Source: Ectocarpus siliculosus
Taxonomy: Eukaryota; Sar; Phaeophyceae; Ectocarpales; Ectocarpaceae
DNA length: 57,485 nt
Assembly (NCBI GenBank): GCA_000310025.1
Contig: FN648718.1
Coordinates: 7,466-64,950 of the forward strand
Reading direction: 5' to 3'
Part shown: piece by piece, positions 46,601-57,455 of the stretch
How the letters are laid out: each line of letters starts with the position of its first letter
How positions within the stretch are numbered: position 1 is the stretch's first letter
Notes under the pieces: generated by a model
What the model was told of the DNA's origin: nothing
Seen by the model: only the letters and a program-made list of their open reading frames with translations
Database searches by the model: none
Made by a program: the position numbers and the translations under genes

Positions 46601-47159
46601 ATGGCCAGCTTGTGGTTCATCCTTGTGAAACGAAACGTAGCCGGCGAAACCCGGCATGTCGCTCCGTCCCGATATTGTAGGGATCACAAGGTGATGGTAG
46701 TCTAAGGAGTACGGCATGCGTTTACATGAGTACACCCGGGAACCTACAAGTAGTACGTACCTGACATTTTCATTCACGCTCACGCTCGGGGTTGTGTCTT
46801 GCTGCCAGCAATAATACGTCAGCAGAGGGCACAGAGGATGCAAACCTACACGTAGTATGCGGAAAGTACAGTAGCGCTTTAGCGCTCGGGCTCTTCGTTC
46901 CGCGCCCGTGATGTTCATCCTCGAGAGAGGTCAGATGTTGTGCACATAGGCCCACCTTCTCCGGTGGGTTTTGAGTGAAAATGTGTCGTCGTGTTGTTCG
47001 AGCCCTTGTATTGGGATCGTGTGCATTCACTCATGCAGGTGTGTGCACTGCTGTTTTTGTCCAACACAGGTGTTTGGGTCGAACCTCAGCCCGCTTGAGC
47101 CGGACATGACGGAGGCAATAGAGGACGCTCTGCCGGTCAAGCCCAAACCCGCATCATGA
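40664..47159 (+). CDS. Glutathione peroxidase-family thiol peroxidase, organelle-type
   Basis: Six exons join in phase (40664-41127, 41792-41894, 42324-42395, 43326-43402, 43984-44032, 47070-47159) to 284 residues. It reduces peroxides using a thiol donor. The catalytic tetrad is complete: Cys154 (NTASLCGLTPQ), Gln188 (NDFGAQE), Trp240 and Asn241 (QWNFHKLLVG). Cys, coded TGT, replaces selenocysteine. Other family marks are GKAVLVVN, LVVLGVPSN, WDEEKIKDFYAKDFGVTFPL, GPEAHPLY and the C-terminal LEPDMTEAIEDAL. The usual Pro-Cys-Asn-Gln before the Gln loop is here Pro-Ser-Asn-Asp. About 120 extra N-terminal residues (MATAMKTAAGTTAAVLLRGA...), rich in Arg, Ala and Ser, look like an organelle presequence, probably mitochondrial, plus a low-complexity linker. 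The start context AAGATGG is good. Intron 5 is 3.0 kb and holds a decayed LINE. The gene sits between the two Kre9/Knh1-like paralogues. Confidence 0.93.
44464..45600 (-). mobile_element. Decayed LINE-type retrotransposon, 3' part of ORF2
   Basis: The minus strand, read through several frames with shifts and stops, gives the C-terminal part of a non-LTR reverse transcriptase. It starts with SDTPEGLQVQINEAKYS and ELPAVDQYT (after the catalytic region), then LGCSKRTRNAAVTAELGI, VKLKWWYRLHDTGEEKLPKI, and finally CEFGSECEDRVHVVAECPFY near the stop at 44464. The YADD/FADD catalytic block appears lost or degraded (GMLFAEKM remains). It is a 5'-truncated, mutated insertion in intron 5 of the glutathione peroxidase gene, antisense to it. 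I did not identify a poly-A tail or target duplication. Confidence 0.72.
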
Positions 47160-50134
47160 CGGAGACATGTATGGGACCTTTTTTTGGCTCTCCTTTCTGC
47201 GGCGAAAAAGGACGGTTGGAAGGGTGTCCCGCATGGACACATATCAGCCCGCGCATGATGCCCGAATGCACAGTCAATGCGGCACCCGGGTTCCTGTTGC
47301 AACGGGAGGCAAGGTTTTAGAAGATTTAGTAGTAAGCTACGCCGCAGCCTCGGTGCGTGGCGGAACACCGGTACCGGCACGGGGGAGGAGGAACAGCTTG
47401 CTTTGCCATATCGCTTCGTTCCGATGTCAACGGATGGTGTGATAAGTGAACACAAGACAGCTCGCACGTTTGTCGGTCGGTCTGATTTCTGTTGGGATTG
47501 ACTTGAGAAGGGGGGGGATTAGTGTTGGATATCGTATCGAATTTTTCGATATATCGTATCGATTTATCGTATCGATTTATCGTATCGATATCGGATATCG
47601 AAAACATTTGAACTTTTCGATATTTCGATATTTCGATATCGATACGATAAATCGATAAATACTCCACGGAACCCCTGATGTTCCACACGGAACCCCCACA
47701 GCTGCACAGCACACAGCACACAGCACACAGCAGCCGCACTGTGTGCGCGCGCAGTGAAATGCGCGCATTCAACGAAGTAGCTGCAGCTACTATCCATTTA
47801 TCTCTCATTATTGTGCCATTTATCTCTCATTGTTGTGAGAGCTTTGCTTTTCTGCGACAAGCAAGCTTGCTTTCTGTGTTGCGGCGTGCGATACCGCTGA
47901 GGTTTCTTTAGTAGTGTAGTAGTGTAGAATAATCAACTGATAAATATGATGTTCATTTCTCGGTGTAGATGTAGATAGACTATTACCCACATAGTCTACA
48001 TACTGGTAATGTTTTTTCAAGCAGCTGGCTGTACATTGACGGCAGGTTTCGGAGGCCTATTTGCGGGTAATTTTGATGGGAAATGAAGCGAAATTGCTCC
48101 AATTTTTGGGCCTCCGGCGGCGCCTCCAGCGGGGCTCCCTTACCAGCCGGGGGGGGCCGCTTGGGCTCGCACAGCGAGCTTCCGCGCCTTCACGCGTCGG
48201 CTCACTGCTGTGCTCGCCACTAACGGCTCGCTTCGCCGCTACCAGCTAATATCGATATCGATAGCGAACACTTCACGGGCGATATCGTGTCGAATCTACT
48301 ATTGGATCAATATCCAACACTAGGGGGGATGGAAAGGTATATCGCCAATACTGCTTCTATTCTATATGGAGTCCATTTCTTGGTCTTTAACACAACCCGG
48401 GGGTAGCCCTGGCCTCGACTGAAGCCCTTTTCCTCTTTGCCAAGGGGTTGACTAAAGGAAGGACCGTCTCAAGCGAGAATTGTGGACATGTGTCATGCCC
48501 AGGTACAACTAGACGCAAGAAGAGTTTCGCTGACAATTTGTTTTCGGGGGCATTTCTTGGTTTTTCCCACGGCCGTGCGTGGCGTGGGGGGCAGGATAAT
48601 ATGAGGAATGATTCATTCCGTACCACTTTCCCGCGACGTGAACGGACTACAAAATCGAGATGAGGGAAAGCCATCCCCCGTTTTACATTATACCAGGTAT
48701 CCGATGAGCCCCATATCCGTCTGTGACGGAACAAAACCCACCCGCGATATGAACATACTCCATCCACCGACAGCTTTCTTCCCGAAAGAATGGTTTTCGC
48801 GCAGCAAGTAGGCGAAGAAACCCAAAAAAGGCATGGCGTAGTCTCGCACCCCGGTGCCTCTCGGGCCTGTCATTCCACATCGATGACGCGTGCAGCGCAC
48901 TACAAAGTCGTTTCTTACGTTGGTTCTTCGTATCGGACGTTGCAACGTCGTTTTTTTCGCATCCCCGCCACTTCCCTTCCCTCCAGCACGGTTGCTTTCG
49001 GTCTGTAACTATCTTTTCATACGCCGGTTGTACTCTCCCGGTAAGGCCACTCTCATCCGTTCCGCGGGCTCCAAGCTCTTGACCATCCTTTTCATTTGCC
49101 AGTCGTCGTTCAGCAAGAAAGCCATATCCGCCAGCGGGAGTCATCCGACTGCACCTCGTCCACGTTCATTCCCGGTCGACGAAAATATTTAGAAAGCACG
49201 GCTCTCAGTGCGCACCATGGATGGGCCGGTGATGATGCCGGAAGCGCAGGCTGGCCTCTTTTCTGTACCTCGCCCCTGCGTAACCCGACGGTATCACCAA
49301 CCATAGCTGAGGTTTTCTCCGGTTTTGTCGATGCCGTGCAGGCACGGACCCTGTGCGATCGCCGTAACGACCACCGCTTGGACCAAGATATCACGGAAGT
49401 GACGAACGCTCTAAGAACTTGTCGTGATACCGTTGGCTGCCTGCTGACTTTGAGCGCCTTGGCACTGCAGTTGTAAAAGCTTGTGGTGGTCGTCGAAATA
49501 CCTCCATCGTCCCCGATACAAAACTACTAGCTTGGCTGTCCGCCCGACGCTGCTAAACACACCCGTTGTAGGAAATGACCCCGCCCCCAATCTCTTGGAG
49601 GTCGTCTCACAGTAATGCTACAGATGATTCAACAGCAAATGTAGAGGGACAGAGCGAACCCAAACAGAGCGAACCCAAACATTGAATATTCTCGCCTATC
49701 GAATGAAGGCGGCTCCAAACAAGACAACGATTCCATTACACCACGGCGCACATGGACACCCCCCCCCGGTCCATATCGTCGCCACTCGCTAGTTCTCCTA
49801 GTCGAGGAGGAACGATACCGCAGCAGCGACATTACCAACACAACACCAAGAAGACCGGCAAGGCTGTATTGATCGGGTAAATAGCACCAGAAGCAACTAC
49901 ACGAACGAAATGGAGAAGAAAAAGGTCGGCAAAACAACGAATAACAATGACGAAAATCTATTAAACAACACATGCCTTTTTTTCTCGACTTTGTCCTGTC
50001 TCCGCCTTATGTAAGAATTCCTCTTCCACCACCAACAATCTCAAGTCTCTTTCTTTCTATCAATGACGCAAAAACAGAATTCACTCGTTCCAGCTACTTT
50101 CAATGGGGACCTAGCAGAGAAACGGGGCATTCCC
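47160..50134. other. Convergent intergenic region with a hAT-type element
   Basis: Contains the presumed 3' UTR of glutathione peroxidase, the complete short DNA transposon at 47520-48322, an unassigned stretch at 48.39-49.39 kb with overlapping minus-strand frames, and the presumed 3' UTR of paralogue B (about 49.61-50.13 kb, related to 30.36-31.10 kb). Confidence 0.55.
47520..48322. mobile_element. Non-autonomous hAT-type DNA transposon (MITE-like), 803 bp
   Basis: The ends are 13-bp terminal inverted repeats: TAGTGTTGGATAT on the left, ATATCCAACACTA on the right. They are flanked by a perfect 8-bp direct repeat GGGGGGAT at 47512-47519 and 48323-48330. An 8-bp duplication with a T/CAGTG-type terminus is characteristic of the hAT superfamily. 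The subterminal regions are packed with ATCGATATCG words that can fold back. There is no transposase frame, so it would need a partner in trans. The intact inverted repeats and duplication suggest a fairly recent insertion. Confidence 0.85.
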
Positions 50135-53100
50135 TTAAAGGCGCATCGACATGTCCGTCCTGTCGTTGACGATCTCGAAACCTTCCGAGCAGTCGAACAT
50201 CATGTCGTCCGAGAAGACGCCAACACGGACCGAGTACATACCGGCAGGGGTGTCCGACGGGATCTCCACGTCGTAGTCACCCTCTGAGGGCCCAGCGAAA
50301 ATAAGTCGTGAAAACAAATATGGCGTCGGGAGGTTGAGAGTCCGTAACTTTGGCGCAAGCACAGAACACGAGGTGGGTGCATTGTCATGGAAGTGCCACA
50401 GAGGCAGAGGCAGAGACACATACAGACAAGAGCAGTTAGTTGCGACGGTTCCACAGCATCTGCTTACCAAATCATTCGCCCTGTGGAATACGACAAAGGA
50501 CCCACGTCAATCACGCCAACCCGCGAGCGATTCAACAACTTATGGACATGCGAAGACACGGGCTTGGGACACCAACAACACATTGTAAGAACAATAATTA
50601 TCCAAAACACACTATTTACTACCAACAACGCAGAAAGTACGTACGCGAGTCGGGGCAGCCGATGCTGGGCTTGTCGCAGAGGGTAGCCACGTAGGTTCCG
50701 CAGTCGCCGGTGCCGGTGCCATAGGAGTAAAGGTCGATCGCGAAACGGTCCGTGGAGGAGCCCAAGCCGTTCTCGTAGTCCCACTGTTGCGATTGTGGCG
50801 ACAAGACACGCCGGAAGGGCAGAGTGAAGCGTAGTGCATTAGGGAAAGCGAAAGCGGGGAGAGAGGGCGAGCGGCGCTGTGGTGTTGCTATCTCTAGCGA
50901 AAAATTGGCAATTAATCCACAACATTACCATGCGAGCACGCGAAAATGTGTTCCAGTTTTTCATCACCCCGGTAAGGGGACAACGGCCGACAACAAGAAC
51001 AGCAACAATAAACGCAGTAAAGCTCATATTCTCATCTTACTACTGTATGTATAGCATGACCTTTCCAACGTAGTGGACCCCCTCCTCAGAACTGTTAGAA
51101 GCGGGTGGTCTTTTCCGGACGTCATGAATGTTGACTGAAAAGATGCACAACTTCCTCACCTCAACGGTGTACACTCCGCCCGCCATCGCGGTGTCGCCGT
51201 CCGAGGGAGAAGTGACGGTGAGACTGTACCCCACTTCGCCAGCCGCGGGTGCATCCGTGGACGCGACCAGGGTGAAGTCGCCGGAGCAGCCCATGCTGGA
51301 CTCGTCATTGGAGTCAGTTACAACGACCTAGAGGTAAGGGCGAGGACAACCAGCACGCTGTCAGCAACCACAGTTGGGACATGTGGCTAGGAAGTTCTGT
51401 TACCGAAGTTTCCTTCTTTCGCGCCCAGCATGGGGTCGCTGCCCGGCTTCAAGCCGATGGTTGTTAACCGCATCGATCGCTGAAAAATGTCGCTGGCAAG
51501 CCGTGCGGACGCATACCTTGTAACCGCTGGAGGTACCGGCCATGGGCTCGGGCATAACGATGTCGTAGTCACCCTGAGTGTCGGGGCAGCCATCCGCACC
51601 GTACGGGCAAAGGGCCGTCACCCAGTCACCGCACTCGTCCTGCAGTCACGGGAAGATAAACAGACGCATTGCGGCAGTTGGTGGAGCGGAGGCGGTGTGC
51701 TCAATAGGGCTTCAGATGTAGAACACGCGAAACTGAGGGGGCTTGACACCCTGACTTGGCATAGAAACAAACACGTTGCGAAGTACTCATGAGGGGGAAG
51801 GAAGGGTACGTTTTATCCGACATCCTGGCGGGATGATGAGGCACGTCATACTACTGTACTCTTTGCACGTTCAAACGATTTGTAATGTGAACATACCCAC
51901 CACGGTATAAAATCTTGCGCATATAATCCAGACGCTCAAGTGTTGAGATCTGCTTAGTTTTCTCGCCCGTCTCTATTTGGAAAAATGTCTTGTTGAATCT
52001 CTCGCGTTTTATATACAACAAACGACAAAACCAACACTGTACGGCACCTGATCTATATGCAGACTACGCCCCTCAAGAAAACAGTGTTGGAAGGCAAAAT
52101 ATGCCGAGCCGTCCACACCATTGCCGATGAAATAAACACCGCAACCACCCGTGCCCATGCAAGAAAGAGCACATCGTTGAGGAAGCCCGATTTCTAGTTT
52201 CCTGTGTGGGTTATTTGTACCCATCCCCGGAATACGCCCCAAGTATCAGGTACACGCACACATTAAAAAGCGGAACCCTGCGGCAAACAGTACACGGGAA
52301 AAAACCGTAATCGTACCTCCATGCAGAAGGAGCCGCAGTAGTAGAGGTCGATTTCGAAGCGACTGTCGCTGGTTCCGGTCCACTCAACGGTGTACGTCCT
52401 GGCAACAGACACGCCCGCCGAGAGCGAACGGGAAAAAACAAACCGGGCGGTCGATGTTAAACACGCATCACGGACTATGCTCGGTATACATGCGTTCATC
52501 CGTGCCGCTCGTGATGGAGGTTGGCAGATGTTCTGTGATGCGGGGGTGCCCTTCGTCCTATCCCGAGACCGTATGACCGAGTCGGCCCCTTACTCTCCCA
52601 CACGAACGGAGCACAGCAGTCTACACAACAAATCTTTCCCAACTGAGGAGTGCCACAAACCGCTCCGAAAAGAAAAACAAGCACGGCGGTTCCTGGTGAA
52701 AGCTCGCAACGCGGAGCCAAGAGGTTTATCGCGGTTATCCAAAGAGTGAAGAACGGGCCGGCAGTTAGGAAAGGCCATTTCGGGTCGAGGCTCAGTTCCC
52801 TATTTTGGGGTCGGAGAACCAGCCGAAGTCCTTTTTTCCTTAAATATCTATGAACAGGAGGAAAATAACGCAAGTACGGAAGGAAAAACAGGAATTGGGT
52901 AGGATGAGCCTCAGAAACGCCCTCCAAGACACGATCTTTTACCCAAACGAAAAAGAAAAGCAACCGGGATGCGATCGACCCCGGCCAAAAAGGGGTAAGA
53001 AATATGAAGTGCCCTTTTTGTCTTGTTCTTGCGAAGAATACAACTCCATCTCTTTCACAGACAGTCCGTGGGTAGATTAGCACTGGGCTCGCTCTTGTTT

Positions 53101-54593
53101 ATTTGCGAAAGTATATTTATTGGTATTCCGTTCCGGAGGCGGTTCGTTGTAACCCTTGACGCACCAGCCGGGGTCACACACAGAGGGCCGGCGCACAGGA
53201 GATATATTCTCAGACTACCTTCCGGAGCGCTTCCCTTGGTTGTTTTTTGTGGAGAAGGATTCATCCCTTTTTTCTCTCGTCGACCGTGTTGTCGACATCT
53301 ATTTATATATATATTTATTGAAGTAGACTTTGGGACTTCAAGCTCCAGCAAGTAGAGGGATTTAAGAAACTTAAAAAAAATACTACTTGCATGTAGAATA
53401 GACTTTGTGATACAGGCGCGCATCTTTCTTAAACCTACAAACAACAGCAGTTGATGATGAGGCCGCTATTGCCCCACAACAAGACGAAACAATCCCGTTC
53501 GAAAGTGGTCAGAATGTATCTCGAACGGGTAGTCTTTCTGTGTGTGTGTTTATTTTTCATAAGATGGCCGGGACGATTACTTAGTAGGAGGAGTTGTCGC
53601 GCGTTCAGCATGCAGGAGAAATATAGAGTTGTCTATGCGTTAGTCTCAGGTGTCAACAAGGGTGGGAGCGCCATGGGTCATCGTTGTGTGTGAGTTTGTC
53701 CCATCTATTCTGGCGCCGGTGTGCAGGCCTTTGCCTCTGCATTACACAGCCATGTACAGTAGTACATAGCTCCTTCACACGACCGCCAAATCAGGAGCGC
53801 TTTCTAAAAACTATTTCGAGGTACCAAAATACTGCTAGTCTATTTCTACTTCAAAATAATTAATCCAATCCTTGCACATGTATGTTTTGAAACGTTCCAA
53901 CGCTGACAAGCGCTGATGATATATTTGTACTCGATTGGAGTGGAGAAGAACAAGGCATTAGGTCATATAGGTCCAATATTCCTGGCCACACGGTCGGTGA
54001 GCCCGCAGGGATAACGTTCCGCTGTTGCCCATCCCGCCTCAAGCGATGATACTAAGTCTATGCAGATAGGAAAATTAAGATCCGCAGGGCGCAAGAACGC
54101 CACAATATATGGAGTTGGCAGTGCGTGTGTCAGAAGATCTACCACATGCAACGGAACGCCGAAACCACGCGGGTGCGCCATGTGCCATGGAACCTTCGCT
54201 CTGCACACCCGTCTGCGCTGGCATGAGCCCCGCAACGCGATAACTTCTGCCGCTGCTGCTGCTGAATGGGTTCTTCTGTGTTGGGTATCGCGTCCTTACT
54301 GCTGTTCTACAGATAAATAATCCGCCGGAGAGATACCTAGACTCGCTTCTTCTTCGGATCTCCTCCTCTCACCACCGCAACTGCATGGACGACTACGGCG
54401 ACGCCTTGCTCTCGCTACTGCTGTATGGTGTGCGTCTCTCTCGTGTTCCCTCACTCTTACTGCTCTTCGTTTGTGCTTTCCTCCCTCACCTGTCAGCGAT
54501 CACCGAGATCCCGGCGGCGGGCGAGACGACCTCCAGGGCGTTGGCGGCACCGAGCATGCCGAAGGCCAGAGCAGCGAAAGCAGTGCGAGCCAT
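50135..54593 (-). CDS. Secreted protein with two Kre9/Knh1-like domains, paralogue B
   Basis: Six exons joined in phase (54593-54490, 52398-52317, 51639-51517, 51327-51160, 50783-50645, 50283-50135) give 254 residues. Exons 1 to 4 have exactly the lengths of paralogue A (104, 82, 123, 168); exons 5 and 6 are each one codon longer. The signal peptide MARTAFAALAFGMLGAANA is identical to A. The two beta-rich units keep the same landmarks: RTYTVEWTG, EIDLYYCGSFC, DECGDWVTALCPYG, QGDYDIVMPEP, VVVTDSNDESSMGCSGDF, then VTSPSDGDTAMAGGVYTVE, WDYENGLGSS, DKPSIGCPDS, MYSVRVGVFSDD, CSEGFEI. The protein is acidic and secreted; a cell-wall or matrix role is inferred from family resemblance only. Intron 1 (2.1 kb) contains a repeat fragment and a 195-codon antisense-free frame of unknown meaning. 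It is a same-strand duplicate of A about 19 kb away. Confidence 0.88.
53490..53565 (-). repeat. Dispersed repeat, partial copy 4 (paralogue B intron 1)
   Basis: ATCCCGTTCGA, then TATCTCGAACGGGTAGTCTT and TCTGTGTGTGTGTTTA match copy 2. Only the outer half of the unit is present. Confidence 0.7.
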
Positions 54594-56559
54594 CTTGCTT
54601 TTCACGCGGGGTTTCAGAGATACGGGGAAAAGAAGAGAGAGGCTGCGCGCGGGCTGCTGCTCTGCGGTTGCTGGCCGTAGATTACAAGCAAGCTTGTTAG
54701 TGTTGGATTCTGAAGAAGAGGCGGGAGGAGAGTGGTTGTGAGGGGCGTGTGTGCGGATGGACCGGGCGTGGACGGCGGGGATGGGTGTGACGAGGCGGAC
54801 GACACAACAAAAAAATTCATATCATCAGTAAGCAGGGCACGCCATGGTCCGAAGAGCGCGACCTACTTGATCTTATTCGAGGGTGGTCGACAGATATTGT
54901 AGATGAAAACAGAGGATGGTCGACACCCCGATTGGAATTTAATGTAGGGAGAGGGCTGATGATGCAGCAAGACACACGCACGCAGGTCCATTGGATTCAT
55001 CCCCGTTTTCAATCGTTTTGACATACCCTCTCCCCCAAATACTACTGCCACCGACCGGTGGAACCGTTGATAATGGGATGATGAGTGGATCCATGACGGA
55101 GAGATGCTCTGCAATAGGTTTAGGTTGGGTTGTTGATGTACATCGTATGTCGCCTACAGCACAGCATGCACAAACAAGGAGAAGCGAAGGTCTGTGTGTT
55201 ATGTTTCGGCCGTGGAGAGACCAACCCCGGACGGAGAGACAGATCAACCATTATTATTATGTTATGGATGGAGACCATGTTGGAGACCACGAAAAAAAGT
55301 ACACCCGCGGTAAGCACTCTTTGTACGGAGTAATTCTTATTTTTTTTTTGCCACGGTATAAAAATCATTGACCCAACGAATCCTGTTTGTATTTTTTCTG
55401 ATGAATGCCGATCAATCGAGAAGTTTAGCCGCCGTCCTACTTGTAAACGATATGCATACATATGTATGTACCGCCGTTCGGTGCAGGCAGGTGGTCTTTG
55501 TATCGTCTGGCTGCAACATCGCTGCAAAGTGTTGAGTTAGTGTGGTTGCGTAGTTGTAGCATATCGTTTTGTTTTTTATTACGTTGGTGTTTCCATACCT
55601 CCTACCTCTCCTGCTCTTTGATTGTGACGCATTCTTCATATTATTCGAATCCACAGGGAGGGATCGGATAGGTATGTATGTTGTCAGGTTACCCTGAAGA
55701 AATTAACAAATTAACATGCATACCACATGCATATTAATGTACGCAGCAGTGAGTGGGAGAGAGACTGACACCACCTGGAACAAGCAATCGTTGATGTGAA
55801 GATCGAGCCCTCCTCAGGTATTATTAAATCTTCCCCGCGAGTCTCGCGCGTTACCCGTCCCAAAAAAAGCGTGTCCACACACACAGAGCAGACAGAGCAC
55901 CATCATCAGGTCATGCGCGCTGGTCGTGACTGCCGGCTCTCCTCGTTCACTCAATGAAACGGTTCCGTTGGCCCATTCGTTTTTTTTTTTTTTCTGATGC
56001 AAATAAACAAGAACAGCACCGAACAGACGGCCCAAGACGATATTCATCTTCGGTGTTCCTCCGCTTTCACTCTGTTACTATATATATATTTATTTTTTTA
56101 TATTTTCTGAGTACGACCGAACGAATCCATCCCTATCTAAGAAAAGAGTCTGAGATAGATCATAGCAGCAATGGATCCATAGCGCCAGTCAGCGAAAGCC
56201 TGTTTTTCCACGATTTCCCGGGCAGCAGCACACAGCAGCAGCAGCAAGCAGTCCCCCGTGGGTAACAGTTCTTTTTCTTCTCGTTTTTTTTTCAACCCGC
56301 GCAAGACTCTCACCACCACCGCGGGTTGTCTCTCGCTTCCCGAAAAATGCCATTTTTAAGAACCAATGGAAATCCTAGAACCGGTTCCGCGATAAAAGTT
56401 ACGAATCGGTGAAGAAAAAAACGATTTGTTGCGGCCTGATAAAACAATAGCCCTTTTACTATTGTATCGCCGCGCAAAGGCCGCCCTAAGGAATCCAAAC
56501 GCTTCCCTAAGTAATAAGAACCAGGCTGACCACATTCCGCTGGTCGCCCAGCTTGGACA
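54594..56559. other. Upstream region of paralogue B
   Basis: On the minus strand, a CCAATCGGG word followed by TTAAATTCCAAT-type AT-rich sequence lies at about 54925-54945 and could belong to a promoter, as in paralogue A. I recognise no gene from here to the array at 56.56 kb; the AT-rich open frames look random. Confidence 0.35.
56323..56478. repeat. Direct repeat, left copy
   Basis: TTGTCTCTCGCTTCCCGAAA followed by AATGCCATTTTT, with CGCGCAAAG about 110 bases further on, recurs as a shortened copy at 57397-57455. The two copies bracket the minisatellite array. Confidence 0.65.
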
Positions 56560-57115
56560 CAAACCTCTATGCATTTCCATGCTCTACTCAATCACGCATT
56601 CCCTTTTGCCCGAGCACGCTTACCTCGGCCTATAACTGTCGTTCCATGTCCTGCTCTTAGGCCAGAGACACGCTTACCTTGACCATGCTTCTCTCATTAT
56701 GTAGCCTTTTCATGCCCTGCTCAAGCCTGTAACATGCTTTCTCGACCTTCTGGTCTTTCCATGTCTTGCTTTCGCCAGCAACATGCATACCTCGACTTAA
56801 ACCGGTCGTTCCATACCCTGCCCTCGCTCTTAAGCCAGAGACACGCTTACCTTGACCACCCTTATCTCATTATGTAGCCTTTCCATGCCCTGCTCAAGCC
56901 AGAACATGCTCCCTCGACTTTCTGGTTTTTCCATGTCTCGCTCTCGCCAACAACATGCTTACCTCGGCTTTGTCCCTTGCCCTGCTCTGAAGCCAGAGAC
57001 ACGCTTACCTTGTCCTCACTTGTATACCATCATGTGCCTTCCCATGCCCTGCTTCAGCCTAGAACACGCTTCCCATGTCTAGCTTTCGCCCGAGACACGC
57101 TTACCCCGGCTGAAA
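56560..57115. repeat. Degenerate minisatellite array
   Basis: GAGACACGCTTACC recurs at about 56665, 56838, 56996 and 57092, and variants of TTCCATG.CCTGCTC and AACATGCTTACCTCG recur between. The higher-order period is about 160-175 bases, built from related sub-units of roughly 50 bases. No coding potential. Confidence 0.8.
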
Positions 57116-57396
57116 AGAAAAAAAAAACGAACCGACGATGCTCTTGCTCTCGTTCTCGGTCTGTCTCCTCCCCTCCGTACACTCGCTTCCGTCTTCTTCC
57201 TCCTCTGTCTCTCTTCTACTCCTCCTCTTGTTTGCTTGTTGTCTTGCTCTTTCGTTCAGATGTTTCTTCTGTTGTGAGTAAGGTGCCTCTCTTTCCTTTT
57301 TCTGTTCCTTTTCGTTATACCTGCCTATACCAGGCTCTCCTACCTACGGTGCCGTTCTGACAAAACACCAGGTTGTACTACACAACCTTCCACTTT

Positions 57397-57455
57397 GTTG
57401 TCTCTCACTTCCCCGAAAAATGCCATTATTCTTATTGTGTCCCCGCGCAAAGACC
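57397..57455. repeat. Direct repeat, right copy
   Basis: TTGTCTCTCACTTCCCCGAA then AATGCCATTATT and CCGCGCAAAGACCGGG match 56323-56478 with an internal deletion. The window ends just after, in a C run. Confidence 0.65.

Noticed and set aside
46216-46918. Minus-strand frames in peroxidase intron 5 as an extension of the LINE
   Set aside because: I could not see reverse-transcriptase, endonuclease or gag-like motifs, so the element was limited to 44464-45600.
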